The notes beneath the pieces are model-generated. The model was not told the origin of the DNA. It saw nothing but the letters and a program-made list of their open reading frames with translations, and ran no database searches. A stretch of DNA of 15,312 nt from Candidatus Fermentibacterota bacterium (GTDB lineage: Bacteria; JAFGKV01), in the NCBI GenBank assembly GCA_030620115.1, contig JAUXFG010000092.1, forward strand, positions 1 through 15,312. The letters run 5' to 3'. This document shows, in pieces, positions 7,282 through 14,137 of the stretch; within the stretch, counting starts at the first letter, position 1; every line of letters begins with the position of its first letter. The position numbers and the translations under genes are program-made.

Positions 7282-8409
7282 TTGCCAAGGACGCAGATAG
7301 AGCGAGAGTTCCTCCGGCTCTTCGGAAACCATCCCGCGGTACGTTCCAGAGCGCCGGGACGGGTCAATATCATCGGAGAGCATACGGACTACAATGGCGG
7401 CTATGTCCTCCCCATGGCCGTGGATCGCTATGTGGAGGTCGCATGCAGCGCTGATGCCGAGGCAAGAATACGGGTTGTGTCGTCCGCCATGGGGGAGTGC
7501 ACCATTGGATTTGCACGCTTGGAGGAGCACCGAGGCAGAGGGTGGATGAGCTATATTGCAGGGGTGATCCATGGCCTCCTGGCGCGAAAGATTCGTATTC
7601 CAGGGGCGCAGCTTCTCATTGAGAGTGATCTCCCCGTTGGCGCCGGTCTCTCATCGTCCGCCGCCATGGAGGTGGCGGTGGCTCTGGCACTCCTCCAGCT
7701 CGCAGATGTGGTACTGGAGAGGCGGGAGGTGGCTCAGATCTGCCTCGAGGCAGAGCACGATTTCGCCGGCGTGCCGTGCGGCATCATGGATCAATATGCA
7801 GTCCTATTCGGGGGGGGCGGGAATGCGATGTTCCTCGATTGTGCTTCGCAGGAGTTCGAGAAGGTGCCGTCAATACCTCCTGAATTCAGGCTTGTGCTGC
7901 TGGACTCGGGCCAGAGCCGCCAGCTCGCCGCATCGGGATATCGACGCCGAAGGGAGGAGTGCGCCGAGGCCCTGGAATACTTGTCTCAGGCAGGCATCCG
8001 TGCCTCATCTCTCAGCGAAGTGACGCCTTTGGCTCTTTTTTCCCAGCAAGAGAAGATGCCGGGAAGGCTCTTCTTTCGGGCGCTCCATGTGATAGGGGAG
8101 AACCGACGAACCATTCGCGCGGCGGCTGCGTTGCGCGACGGGAACATGATTGCCCTGGGGAGGCTCATGTACCGTTCGCATCAAAGCCTTGCGGCGCGCT
8201 ACGAGGTCAGTACGAAGGAGCTCGATCGCCTTGTGCGGTGGGCGCGCAACGCTGACGGCATACTCGGAGCACGGTTGACCGGGGCCGGATTCGGGGGGTA
8301 CACCGTGAATCTGGTCAAAGGCTCCGCAGTAGACGAGATCGTGGAGAGATCTAATACTGGATCCGTGGTGATTGGTTCTGGAGAGACTGCTTCTGCATGG
8401 CGAATTTAA
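7282..8409 (+). CDS. galK: Galactokinase
   Basis: This 375-residue GHMP-family kinase phosphorylates galactose at C1 with ATP, the entry step of the Leloir pathway. All hallmarks are present: the signature APGRVNIIGEHTDYNGG (24-40), the ATP-binding glycine/serine loop LPVGAGLSSSAA (117-128), catalytic Asp in CGIMDQY (D170, equivalent to D174 of the E. coli enzyme), and the third GHMP motif GARLTGAGFGG (329-339). Length is normal for the family, and the HTDYN segment favours galactokinase over mevalonate or homoserine kinases. Start is TTG. It sits between the glycosidase and the membrane protein, whose start overlaps its 3' end by 13 nt. The usual partners galT and galE are not in the window. 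Confidence 0.93.
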   Translation: MPRTQIEREFLRLFGNHPAVRSRAPGRVNIIGEHTDYNGGYVLPMAVDRYVEVACSADAEARIRVVSSAMGECTIGFARLEEHRGRGWMSYIAGVIHGLLARKIRIPGAQLLIESDLPVGAGLSSSAAMEVAVALALLQLADVVLERREVAQICLEAEHDFAGVPCGIMDQYAVLFGGGGNAMFLDCASQEFEKVPSIPPEFRLVLLDSGQSRQLAASGYRRRREECAEALEYLSQAGIRASSLSEVTPLALFSQQEKMPGRLFFRALHVIGENRRTIRAAAALRDGNMIALGRLMYRSHQSLAARYEVSTKELDRLVRWARNADGILGARLTGAGFGGYTVNLVKGSAVDEIVERSNTGSVVIGSGETASAWRI

Positions 8410-9842
8410 CCCTCCGTCACCTCTTCCTTCCTCTTGTTGTGGCGGCAGCTGTGTATGGCGCCTGGGGGGCAATGTCTGGTGGGGGATGGGTCAGCGATGA
8501 CTGGCCATGGTTGGAGCGTGCAGGAAGTGGGGAGATACAACGGCCTGGGAAGTTTTTTCGCCCCGGTTGCTGGATGACCTGGCGTCTCCTCTCTCCCAAA
8601 GGACCAGGGGCAGCACATGTCTTTGATCTTGTGGTGCACTGGTTCTGTGTCTGGCAGGTGAGCCTTCTGGCATGGAAGCTCTCGGGACGGTCCATGGCAG
8701 GATTTGTGGCGGGTGTCCTTTTCGCCACGCTTCCCACCCTGCACGAGGCGGTCTGTTGGAGCTCTGCGCGGTGCGGTCCGCTTGCCGTGGGATTTGCGCT
8801 CGCCGGAATTAATGCTGTCCTCCGGGATCAACGCTTGATCGCGGGGCTGCTTCTCATCGCAGCCCTCTCGATGAAGGAACCCGCCGTGTTTTTCATCTGG
8901 GGGTTGCCGCTCCTCCTTCTGTGTTTGGGGAGAAGACGGGATGCGCTTGTCTGGTCAGTCATTTTGGCCGTATTCTCTGTTGCATATGTGGGTGCGTTGC
9001 GTGCCGCTGGAGCGCACGTTGGGCTGGCGGGCGGGTACGCTGCGCCGTTCGACCTTGGAAGAAGCCTCTCACACTTGGGTTCCTATCTTGGCTTGGGGAT
9101 CGGCGTGCACGGTACATCGAACCTGTGGCCTCTCTGGTTCTTGCTGGGACTTGGGGCGCTGGGGATGGCGGCAAGGGGGAGCCCCATTTTCTTGGCGCTG
9201 TGGCTATGGGAGTGTATCATCTTTTTGCCATTCCTGAAATTGGGGGGGCCGGAACAGACGAGGTTTCTGTACCCGCTGAGCATTGTCCCCGTGGTGTTTT
9301 TGGCAATCCAATTGGCCGCAGTTGCGGAAAGAAGAAGGATCTTGAGCAGGGCCGTGATAATAGGTACCGCCTGTCTTGTTGTTTTTCTATCGATCGGCGC
9401 GAGACGGGTAAGCCATGATTGGGTCGCGTCGGCTGCGCGGGCACGGTCCATTATTGGAGAAACACGGAATGTGCTTTCCACCGAGCATCCCCACATTCTC
9501 GTTGACCCGCCTGAATGGCACGGCAAGGCTCACCTGTTCAGAAACGGCCTATTCGAGGCATTGAGACTCATCACTGAGGAGCATGGATACCGGGGAATTC
9601 TGATCCCCCCCAGCGAGCGAGTTCTTACTGCCGGGGAGCTCGCAAGGTGGCTGGAACAGCGGGCACCCCAACTGCTCCATGACCAGCATGTGGCTGCATG
9701 GCTCTACTGTGATGATAGGCCGGTGCAGCTCAATGGATGGCGAGTTCCCGAGAATGCCCGGCGGCCCTTGACTGCCTTGTTGCTGCGTGATGGCGAGGGC
9801 GATCCGGGTAGCAAGGTGAGCAGTATGGGGGAACAAGCATGA
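8397..9842 (+). CDS. Polytopic membrane protein, GT-C-like, without TPR domain
   Basis: This 481-residue protein has about nine to ten hydrophobic segments in residues 8-330 and a soluble C-terminal part (about 340-481). It aligns by eye with the membrane half of the minus-strand TPR protein: VSDDWPW (32-38) for VWDDD, FFRP (53-56) for YFRP, LHEAVCWSSARCGPLAV for RVEGVVFISSRFDLLTT, SMKEPAVFF for SKEMAITFP, and TRFLYPL for ERFLYLP. That places it in the same putative glycosyltransferase or membrane-glycan family; activity is inferred. The ATG overlaps the galK stop region by 13 nt, suggesting translational coupling; a weak GGAGAG lies about 11 nt upstream. The C-terminal soluble domain is unlike the TPRs and I do not recognise it. 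Confidence 0.78.
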   Translation: MANLTLRHLFLPLVVAAAVYGAWGAMSGGGWVSDDWPWLERAGSGEIQRPGKFFRPGCWMTWRLLSPKGPGAAHVFDLVVHWFCVWQVSLLAWKLSGRSMAGFVAGVLFATLPTLHEAVCWSSARCGPLAVGFALAGINAVLRDQRLIAGLLLIAALSMKEPAVFFIWGLPLLLLCLGRRRDALVWSVILAVFSVAYVGALRAAGAHVGLAGGYAAPFDLGRSLSHLGSYLGLGIGVHGTSNLWPLWFLLGLGALGMAARGSPIFLALWLWECIIFLPFLKLGGPEQTRFLYPLSIVPVVFLAIQLAAVAERRRILSRAVIIGTACLVVFLSIGARRVSHDWVASAARARSIIGETRNVLSTEHPHILVDPPEWHGKAHLFRNGLFEALRLITEEHGYRGILIPPSERVLTAGELARWLEQRAPQLLHDQHVAAWLYCDDRPVQLNGWRVPENARRPLTALLLRDGEGDPGSKVSSMGEQA

Positions 9843-10270
9843 ATGTTCCTTGGGATAAAGGGAACCGAGCCATAGCAGGTGTGTGTGAACATGGTTTTCG
9901 CCAGGGATGGGGTGGGACCGTTCCTGCATACCCTTCCTTTCGGCTATTCCTTCCTCCCCGCGCTACCTGCATTCTCAATCGCCCCACGGAGCGGACAGGA
10001 GTCCTGCAGGTACAACTCTTCGTTCATATAGAACGGCCCCCGTTTCCCACACTCAAGGTTGATGCGGCGGACGAGTCGTGGACATGGGCGCTCTCCGCAG
10101 GATGGCAGCTTCACCACCATCTTGTCAGCGAGGGAGCGGATCCGCTGGAGATCGTGTTTCACTGCGAGCTCGGGGCGGAGAAACCCTGGTTCGAGTTCAG
10201 GTTCACAGAAATCTCCCTCTTTGGCCAGTCGGATCCCAGAATACGCGGCAGTCTGGTGGAAGCAACGTGA
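9839..10270 (+). CDS. Small uncharacterised protein, probably beta-sandwich
   Basis: This 143-residue protein starts in an ATGA overlap with the preceding stop and ends in a GTGA overlap with the glycosyltransferase start, so all three should be translationally coupled; a GGGGGA lies just upstream of the ATG. There is no signal peptide or membrane helix. Residues 45-130 alternate hydrophobic and polar positions as in beta strands (VLQVQLFVHIE, PLEIVFHCEL, WFEFRFTEISLF) and are rich in Trp, Phe and His (three consecutive His near 92-94). This layout recalls small carbohydrate-binding-like sandwich domains found near glycosyltransferases, but I cannot assign a family. Because of the overlaps I consider it a real gene. 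Confidence 0.62.
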   Translation: MNVPWDKGNRAIAGVCEHGFRQGWGGTVPAYPSFRLFLPPRATCILNRPTERTGVLQVQLFVHIERPPFPTLKVDAADESWTWALSAGWQLHHHLVSEGADPLEIVFHCELGAEKPWFEFRFTEISLFGQSDPRIRGSLVEAT

Positions 10271-11517
10271 AGGTTCTTATTCTCTCTCCTCTGTATCTCC
10301 CGAACCGTTCGGGTTCGGCGATACATATGGCCCACCTTGCGGAGGCGCTGGCTCGCGATGGCGCATCGGTAACCGTCTGGACAAGCGATGCGCAGGACAC
10401 GCATTACTTCGTCGACCGAAACATGGCGAGGGTCAGCTGTTCTGAAGAGACGTTGGAGGGCGTGCGTGTCAGGCGGTTCCCTCTCTCATCGTGGTCTCTT
10501 CACCATCCGCAGATGTTCAATGCAATACGTGGACTTGTGCGACCGTGGACCTGGTGGGCGTTTCGCGATCCGGCCACGCATACCGCGCTCCTGTGGCACG
10601 CCCTTGTTTCTGCCAAACGATATGACCTCGTGATAGCAGGAGTGCTTCCGCATACACCGTTTCTCTTACCAGGGCTCGTGGTGGCGAGGAAGTGGCGCGC
10701 ACCACTGGTCTTTCTCACCTTGATCCATACCGGTGAACCCATGCGTGTGGAGTACCGCCAAGAATTCGTCGGCCATGGTGTGCCACGGCTTCTCTGCGCT
10801 GCTGATTTAGTCGTCTGTAACAGCCCCGCAGAGACCGGCCTTCTTGCGCGGCGTGGCATTGATCAGCGTAAGCTCGTGGCCATCGGGCCTGGTGCGGATC
10901 CGGGTTCGTGTCTGGGCGGAGACGGAGGGCGTTTCCGACGACGCTATGGGATCGAGGGGCCAATCGTGCTCCAGATGGGTACGCAGACCCACGAGAAGGG
11001 AAGCCATCATACTGCCGAGGCTGTCCTATGGCTCAGGGGCCAGGGCATCGATGCCACCGGCGTGTTTCTCGGTTTTGTTCGAGACGATTTCGATCAGGGG
11101 TACCTCGCGTACAGGACAAGTCACGAACTGAAGGGGCTTGTGGTTTTAGGCGAAGTGGACGATGCCATAAAGCGGGATGCGTTGGCAGCGGCCGATATCC
11201 TTTCCATGCCGTCCCGGGCTGATAGCTTCGGCATCTCGTTCCTGGAGGGTTGGCTCTTGGGCCTTCCGGCCATCGGCGCCTTTGCAGGCGGAATCCCATG
11301 GGTGATCGAAGATGGTGTTGATGGTTTCCTGGTTTCGTTTGGGGACTCGTTTGCAGCCGGAGGATACATGAAGGTCCTCCTGGCGCAGCCGGAATTAGCC
11401 ATGAGAATGGGGGAGAGGGGGCGCGCAAAGGTCTGGAACAGGTATACATGGGATAAGGTCACCCAGCGTTTCAAGGAGGTGGTATATCCGTTGCTCCCCC
11501 GTGACCCGCTGGGATAA
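10267..11517 (+). CDS. GT4-family glycosyltransferase (GT-B fold)
   Basis: This 416-residue enzyme transfers sugar from a nucleotide-sugar donor to a glycan or lipid acceptor; specificity is not readable. The N-terminal Rossmann half begins KVLILSPLYLPNRSGSAIHMAHLAEAL, including the glycine/serine-rich acceptor-side loop. The C-terminal half has GTQTHEKG (E243, K244, G245, phosphate contact) and RADSFGISFLEGW, in which D319-x7-E327 is the usual EX7E motif with Asp in first place. The real start is GTG at 10267, overlapping the previous stop; the frame is open further upstream, but those codons translate to unrelated residues. It is the last gene of the operon and is followed by a strong hairpin terminator. 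Confidence 0.88.
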   Translation: MKVLILSPLYLPNRSGSAIHMAHLAEALARDGASVTVWTSDAQDTHYFVDRNMARVSCSEETLEGVRVRRFPLSSWSLHHPQMFNAIRGLVRPWTWWAFRDPATHTALLWHALVSAKRYDLVIAGVLPHTPFLLPGLVVARKWRAPLVFLTLIHTGEPMRVEYRQEFVGHGVPRLLCAADLVVCNSPAETGLLARRGIDQRKLVAIGPGADPGSCLGGDGGRFRRRYGIEGPIVLQMGTQTHEKGSHHTAEAVLWLRGQGIDATGVFLGFVRDDFDQGYLAYRTSHELKGLVVLGEVDDAIKRDALAAADILSMPSRADSFGISFLEGWLLGLPAIGAFAGGIPWVIEDGVDGFLVSFGDSFAAGGYMKVLLAQPELAMRMGERGRAKVWNRYTWDKVTQRFKEVVYPLLPRDPLG

Positions 11518-11575
11518 CCAGGTCGCGGACTGATGTTCCTGCAATCCGGCCCAGCCCGTATTTCGCGGGTTTTAC

Positions 11576-11611
11576 AAATCCCCACTAAATCTATGGATTT
11601 AGTGGGGATTT
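11576..11611. terminator. Strong hairpin terminator after the glycan operon
   Basis: Arms aaatccccactaaat (11576-11590) and atttagtggggattt (11597-11611) pair perfectly. One more C-G pair closes a tatg loop, giving a 16-bp stem. The AT-rich outer ends provide a short T-rich tail on either strand, so it could act in both directions. It lies 58 nt after the glycosyltransferase stop. Confidence 0.8.
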
Positions 11612-11673
11612 ATTCTACGTACAGTTTGGCCTGAGAATGGATCCTGTGTGGCGTTGGATCAACATGCATTGAG

Positions 11674-11694
11674 AGCTGACTTCAGGTAACCTTG
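11674..11694. repeat. Second copy of a 21-bp dispersed sequence (first at 31-51)
   Basis: This segment equals 31-51 except for one base (gct-gacttcagg then c or t, then aaccttg). Both copies lie in intergenic DNA in the same orientation, about 11.6 kb apart. A 20/21 match at this length is unlikely by chance within one window, so a dispersed repeat family is the simplest reading. Confidence 0.6.
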
Positions 11695-11742
11695 TTCGTT
11701 TCGATAGCTGGTGAGAAATCCGGGTTACGGTCTTGGGAGAGC

Positions 11743-11746
11743 GAGG
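11743..11746 (+). promoter_or_regulatory. Ribosome binding site supporting a TTG start for the methyltransferase
   Basis: GAGG lies 7 nt before TTG at 11754. The alternative in-frame TTG at 11733 has no comparable site, so I prefer 11754. Confidence 0.6.
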
Positions 11747-11753
11747 TATCAGT

Positions 11754-12458
11754 TTGAACCAGACATATAACCGTTCAGATTCCAAGGTTGAGATTGAGGG
11801 CTTTGAGGCCCGTCACTACGACCTGCTGACAAACATCATCACAGCCGGCACCTATCCCTTCTTCATCCGGCGAGTTATGCGGGATATGGCGATCCAAGCA
11901 GAAGATGCCATCCTTGATCTTGGATCGGGCAGTGGGCGCAACGCTTGCTTGATGGCCCGCCGCCTCTCTGTTGCAGGGCAGATTGTCGGGCTGGACATCG
12001 GTGTGGAGATGCTGGCGCAGGCCCGGCGTCGCTGTCGCCATCTGCCCAATGTCACGATGGAGAAGCAGCGCATCGAGGAGACCTTGCACTACTGCGAAGA
12101 ATTCGACAAGGTCTTCATATCCTTCGTCCTGCACGGTTTCGTCCAGGAGGATCGGCTGCACATCGTCGAGAACGTCTACCGGGCACTTCGGCCTGGTGGT
12201 CAGTTTCTTGTCCTGGATTACAACGAGTTCGAGCCGGAGCAATCGTTCTGGCCGGTGCGCTTTGCTTTTCATCATTTGGAATGCCCACTGGCGTCCGACT
12301 TTGTGCGGCGGGATTGGATGGCGATCTTGCGGGAGCAGGGCTTTGGTGATTTCCAGGTTCACGGCTATTACTTTGGCTACTTACGGCTGCTGTCGGCGAA
12401 GAAGTTGGAACGAGGGGGTGAGCGAGCGGATCAAGGAATCAAAAAAGCAGATGGCTGA
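11754..12458 (+). CDS. Class I SAM-dependent methyltransferase (UbiE/COQ5-like)
   Basis: This protein of about 234 residues has the Rossmann methyltransferase fold: motif I ILDLGSGSGRNA (53-64) for S-adenosylmethionine binding, the acidic residue at the end of strand two in VGLDIG (D81), a hydrophobic strand-four segment FDKVFISFVLHGF, and the post-motif LRPGGQFLVLDYNEF typical of UbiE-type enzymes. The acceptor is unknown. TTG at 11754 is favoured; starting at 11733 adds seven residues. It is separated from the glycan operon by a terminator and from the DUF1684 gene by 129 bp, so it may be its own unit or the first gene of the following group. Confidence 0.85.
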   Translation: MNQTYNRSDSKVEIEGFEARHYDLLTNIITAGTYPFFIRRVMRDMAIQAEDAILDLGSGSGRNACLMARRLSVAGQIVGLDIGVEMLAQARRRCRHLPNVTMEKQRIEETLHYCEEFDKVFISFVLHGFVQEDRLHIVENVYRALRPGGQFLVLDYNEFEPEQSFWPVRFAFHHLECPLASDFVRRDWMAILREQGFGDFQVHGYYFGYLRLLSAKKLERGGERADQGIKKADG

Positions 12459-12587
12459 AGAGTCGCCGGCCTATCTGTTGAAGGTAATCCATGTGATGTG
12501 AAGCAGTGCGGATGCAACGTCCGGATGTTTGAGATCAGGTTGAAGATAAGACAATGCTCCGTACCATAGACAAGGAGGCAAGTTGCT
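12459..12587. other. Short intergenic gap before the DUF1684 group
   Basis: These 129 bases separate the methyltransferase stop from the DUF1684 start. A TTGAAG (12540-12545) with TACCAT (12562-12567) at 16-nt spacing resembles a sigma-70 promoter, but it would start transcription inside the ribosome binding site, so I do not call it. No terminator is seen, so read-through from the methyltransferase is possible. Confidence 0.5.
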
Positions 12588-13136
12588 GTGGAAACTGACG
12601 AGTGGAAAGCGCAGATCGAGAGAGAGCGTAGGGAAAAGGATGAGTTCTTCGCGGGGGGTTGGCAATCGCCGCTACCTCTCCAGGATCGCGCTGAGTTCAA
12701 AGGGCTCGACTATTACCCTCCCGCCCCGGATTGCAGATTCGAGATCGAACTCTACGAGCATGAGGAAAAGAAGACGAAAAAGATGGCCTATACAAAGGGC
12801 GAGGAGCGGGACTTCATCCAATGGGGTGAATTTCGATTCAGCATCGGCGGCGAGGAATGTGTGCTCCAGGCTTACAAGAACGATGCTGAGGAAGGGCAAC
12901 TCTTCATTCCCTTCAGGGACGCAACGTCTGGCCAGGAAACATACGGTGCAGGGAGGTATCTTGATCTCAACGCTGCGAGGAATCACACCGCGGATGGGAA
13001 ATGGATTCTCGACCTCAATAGGGCGTACAATCCATGGTGTGTGTATAGCGAGAATTACACATGTCCCTTCGTACCTCAGGAGAATTGGCTTGCAGTGCCC
13101 ATACGTGCTGGAGAGAAGAACTACTCCAAGAAGTAG
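12588..13136 (+). CDS. DUF1684 family protein
   Basis: This 182-residue protein, probably cytoplasmic, has the family's conserved core: R-x-x-K-D-E-F-F near the N-terminus (15-21), SPLP (27-30), FIPFRDATSGQETYGAGRY (106-124), LDLNRAYNPWC (141-151), SENYTCPFVPQEN (154-166) and PIRAGEK (171-177). The conserved R, D, E, Y, N and two Cys (C151, C159) cluster as in an active or binding site, but the family's biochemical role is unknown to me. Start is GTG at 12588, set by AAGGAGG at 12572-12578 with 9-nt spacing. The next gene begins 26 nt after its stop, so the two are probably co-transcribed. Confidence 0.9.
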   Translation: METDEWKAQIERERREKDEFFAGGWQSPLPLQDRAEFKGLDYYPPAPDCRFEIELYEHEEKKTKKMAYTKGEERDFIQWGEFRFSIGGEECVLQAYKNDAEEGQLFIPFRDATSGQETYGAGRYLDLNAARNHTADGKWILDLNRAYNPWCVYSENYTCPFVPQENWLAVPIRAGEKNYSKK

Positions 13137-13162
13137 CCAGTTCGCGATTGGCAGGGAGTGAC

Positions 13163-14101
13163 ATGCGTATCGAGATTCTTGGAGCGGAGTCACTGGGAGT
13201 GCGCGGGCTTTCCTGTGTGGTAGAGGTCGAGGACCGCAAGATCGTCATTGACCCCGGGCTCGCTCTGGGCTACCGGCGCCACGGGCTGCTTCCCCACCCG
13301 TCACAGGTGGCGGTTGGAGAGCAGGTGCGCCGGAAGATCATGGCGGCATTGAAGAATTCGACCGACGTGGTGATAAGCCATTTTCATGGGGATCACATTC
13401 CTTTGCCGGACGCCAACCCCTATCAGCTCAACGCCCGTCAGGTGGCTCCTTTCTGCCGGACAGTCCGGTTCTGGACCAAGGGGTCTGAAGGGCTCGCCCC
13501 CAACATGGAGCTTCGGAGGGAAACTCTGTGCGAGGTGTTGGACAGGGACCTGCCGAATGCAGAAACACAGAGTGAGGGGTGTCTCGCCTTTTCACTGCCT
13601 GTGCCGCACGGTGAACGACATGGCGGACATGGGATGGTAATGATGACTCGCATTGAGGACGAGGGCGCTGTTTTCGTGCACGCTTCGGACATTCAACTTC
13701 TTGATAACGAGGCTGTGTCGTTGATACTGAATTGGGAACCAAATATCGTTCTGGCTGGAGGGCCGCCTCTCTATCTCTCGGTGCTCTCGCCAAAGCAACG
13801 GCAGGAGGCATGGAGGAACGCACAGCGGCTGGCTCGTCACGTTGATACGCTGATTCTCGATCACCACCTGCTCCGTTGCGAAGAGGGGCTCTCCTGGCTG
13901 GATCGCCTATCATCCGAGACGGACCATCGGGTGATTTGTGCAGCGGATTTTATGGAGCGTCCCCGTTGCTTGCTTGAGGCCCAGCGTGTGCAGTTGTACA
14001 AGGAGATGCCGGTGCCCGACGGGTGGCACGAGGCCTACGCTCGTGGCGACGCCGATACGCGTCGCTATAAGGGACTATCGAAAGGAATGCGTAGTTGTTG
14101 A
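13163..14101 (+). CDS. UPF0282/COG2248 metallo-beta-lactamase-fold hydrolase
   Basis: This 312-residue protein begins MRIEILGAESLGVRGLSCVVEVED...IDPGLALGYRRHGLPHP-like, which I recognise as the UPF0282 signature (SLGVR, IDPG-ALGP-R-GL-PHP) of a mostly archaeal family. The metal-binding motif is HFHGDH (73-78); further likely ligands are in VPHGERHGGHG, HASD and LDHH. Family substrates are not known to me. ATG 13163 is chosen because AGGGAG precedes it by 4 nt and it matches the family N-terminus; the frame is open to 13061, but that part overlaps the DUF1684 gene. It lies between DUF1684 and the dehydrogenase with 26- and 36-nt gaps. Confidence 0.87.
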   Translation: MRIEILGAESLGVRGLSCVVEVEDRKIVIDPGLALGYRRHGLLPHPSQVAVGEQVRRKIMAALKNSTDVVISHFHGDHIPLPDANPYQLNARQVAPFCRTVRFWTKGSEGLAPNMELRRETLCEVLDRDLPNAETQSEGCLAFSLPVPHGERHGGHGMVMMTRIEDEGAVFVHASDIQLLDNEAVSLILNWEPNIVLAGGPPLYLSVLSPKQRQEAWRNAQRLARHVDTLILDHHLLRCEEGLSWLDRLSSETDHRVICAADFMERPRCLLEAQRVQLYKEMPVPDGWHEAYARGDADTRRYKGLSKGMRSC

Positions 14102-14137
14102 TTCGGTAGAACACATATGGCATGTGAGGAGAGAGCG

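Larger units (their letters stand above)
11518..11753. other. Intergenic region between the glycan operon and the methyltransferase
   Basis: This 236-bp gap holds the strong hairpin at 11575-11611, a weaker cccg/cggg stem followed by TTTT just upstream (11555-11573), and at 11674-11694 a 21-bp segment that matches 31-51 of the window at 20 of 21 positions. No gene or clear promoter is seen. Confidence 0.6.

Noticed and set aside
10078-10266. Upstream extension of the GT4 glycosyltransferase to an ATG at 10078
   Set aside because: It would add 63 residues that overlap the coupled orphan gene and do not resemble a GT-B N-terminus; GTG at 10267 begins exactly at the first beta strand.
11775-12362. 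Minus-strand frame of 195 codons over the methyltransferase
   Set aside because: The plus strand carries clear methyltransferase motifs; the minus frame has none.
12540-12567. TTGAAG-16-TACCAT as promoter of the DUF1684 group
   Set aside because: Transcription would begin within the Shine-Dalgarno sequence, leaving no proper leader.
13061-13162. Upstream extension of the UPF0282 gene
   Set aside because: It overlaps the end of the DUF1684 gene, and the family N-terminus begins at ATG 13163 with its own ribosome site.
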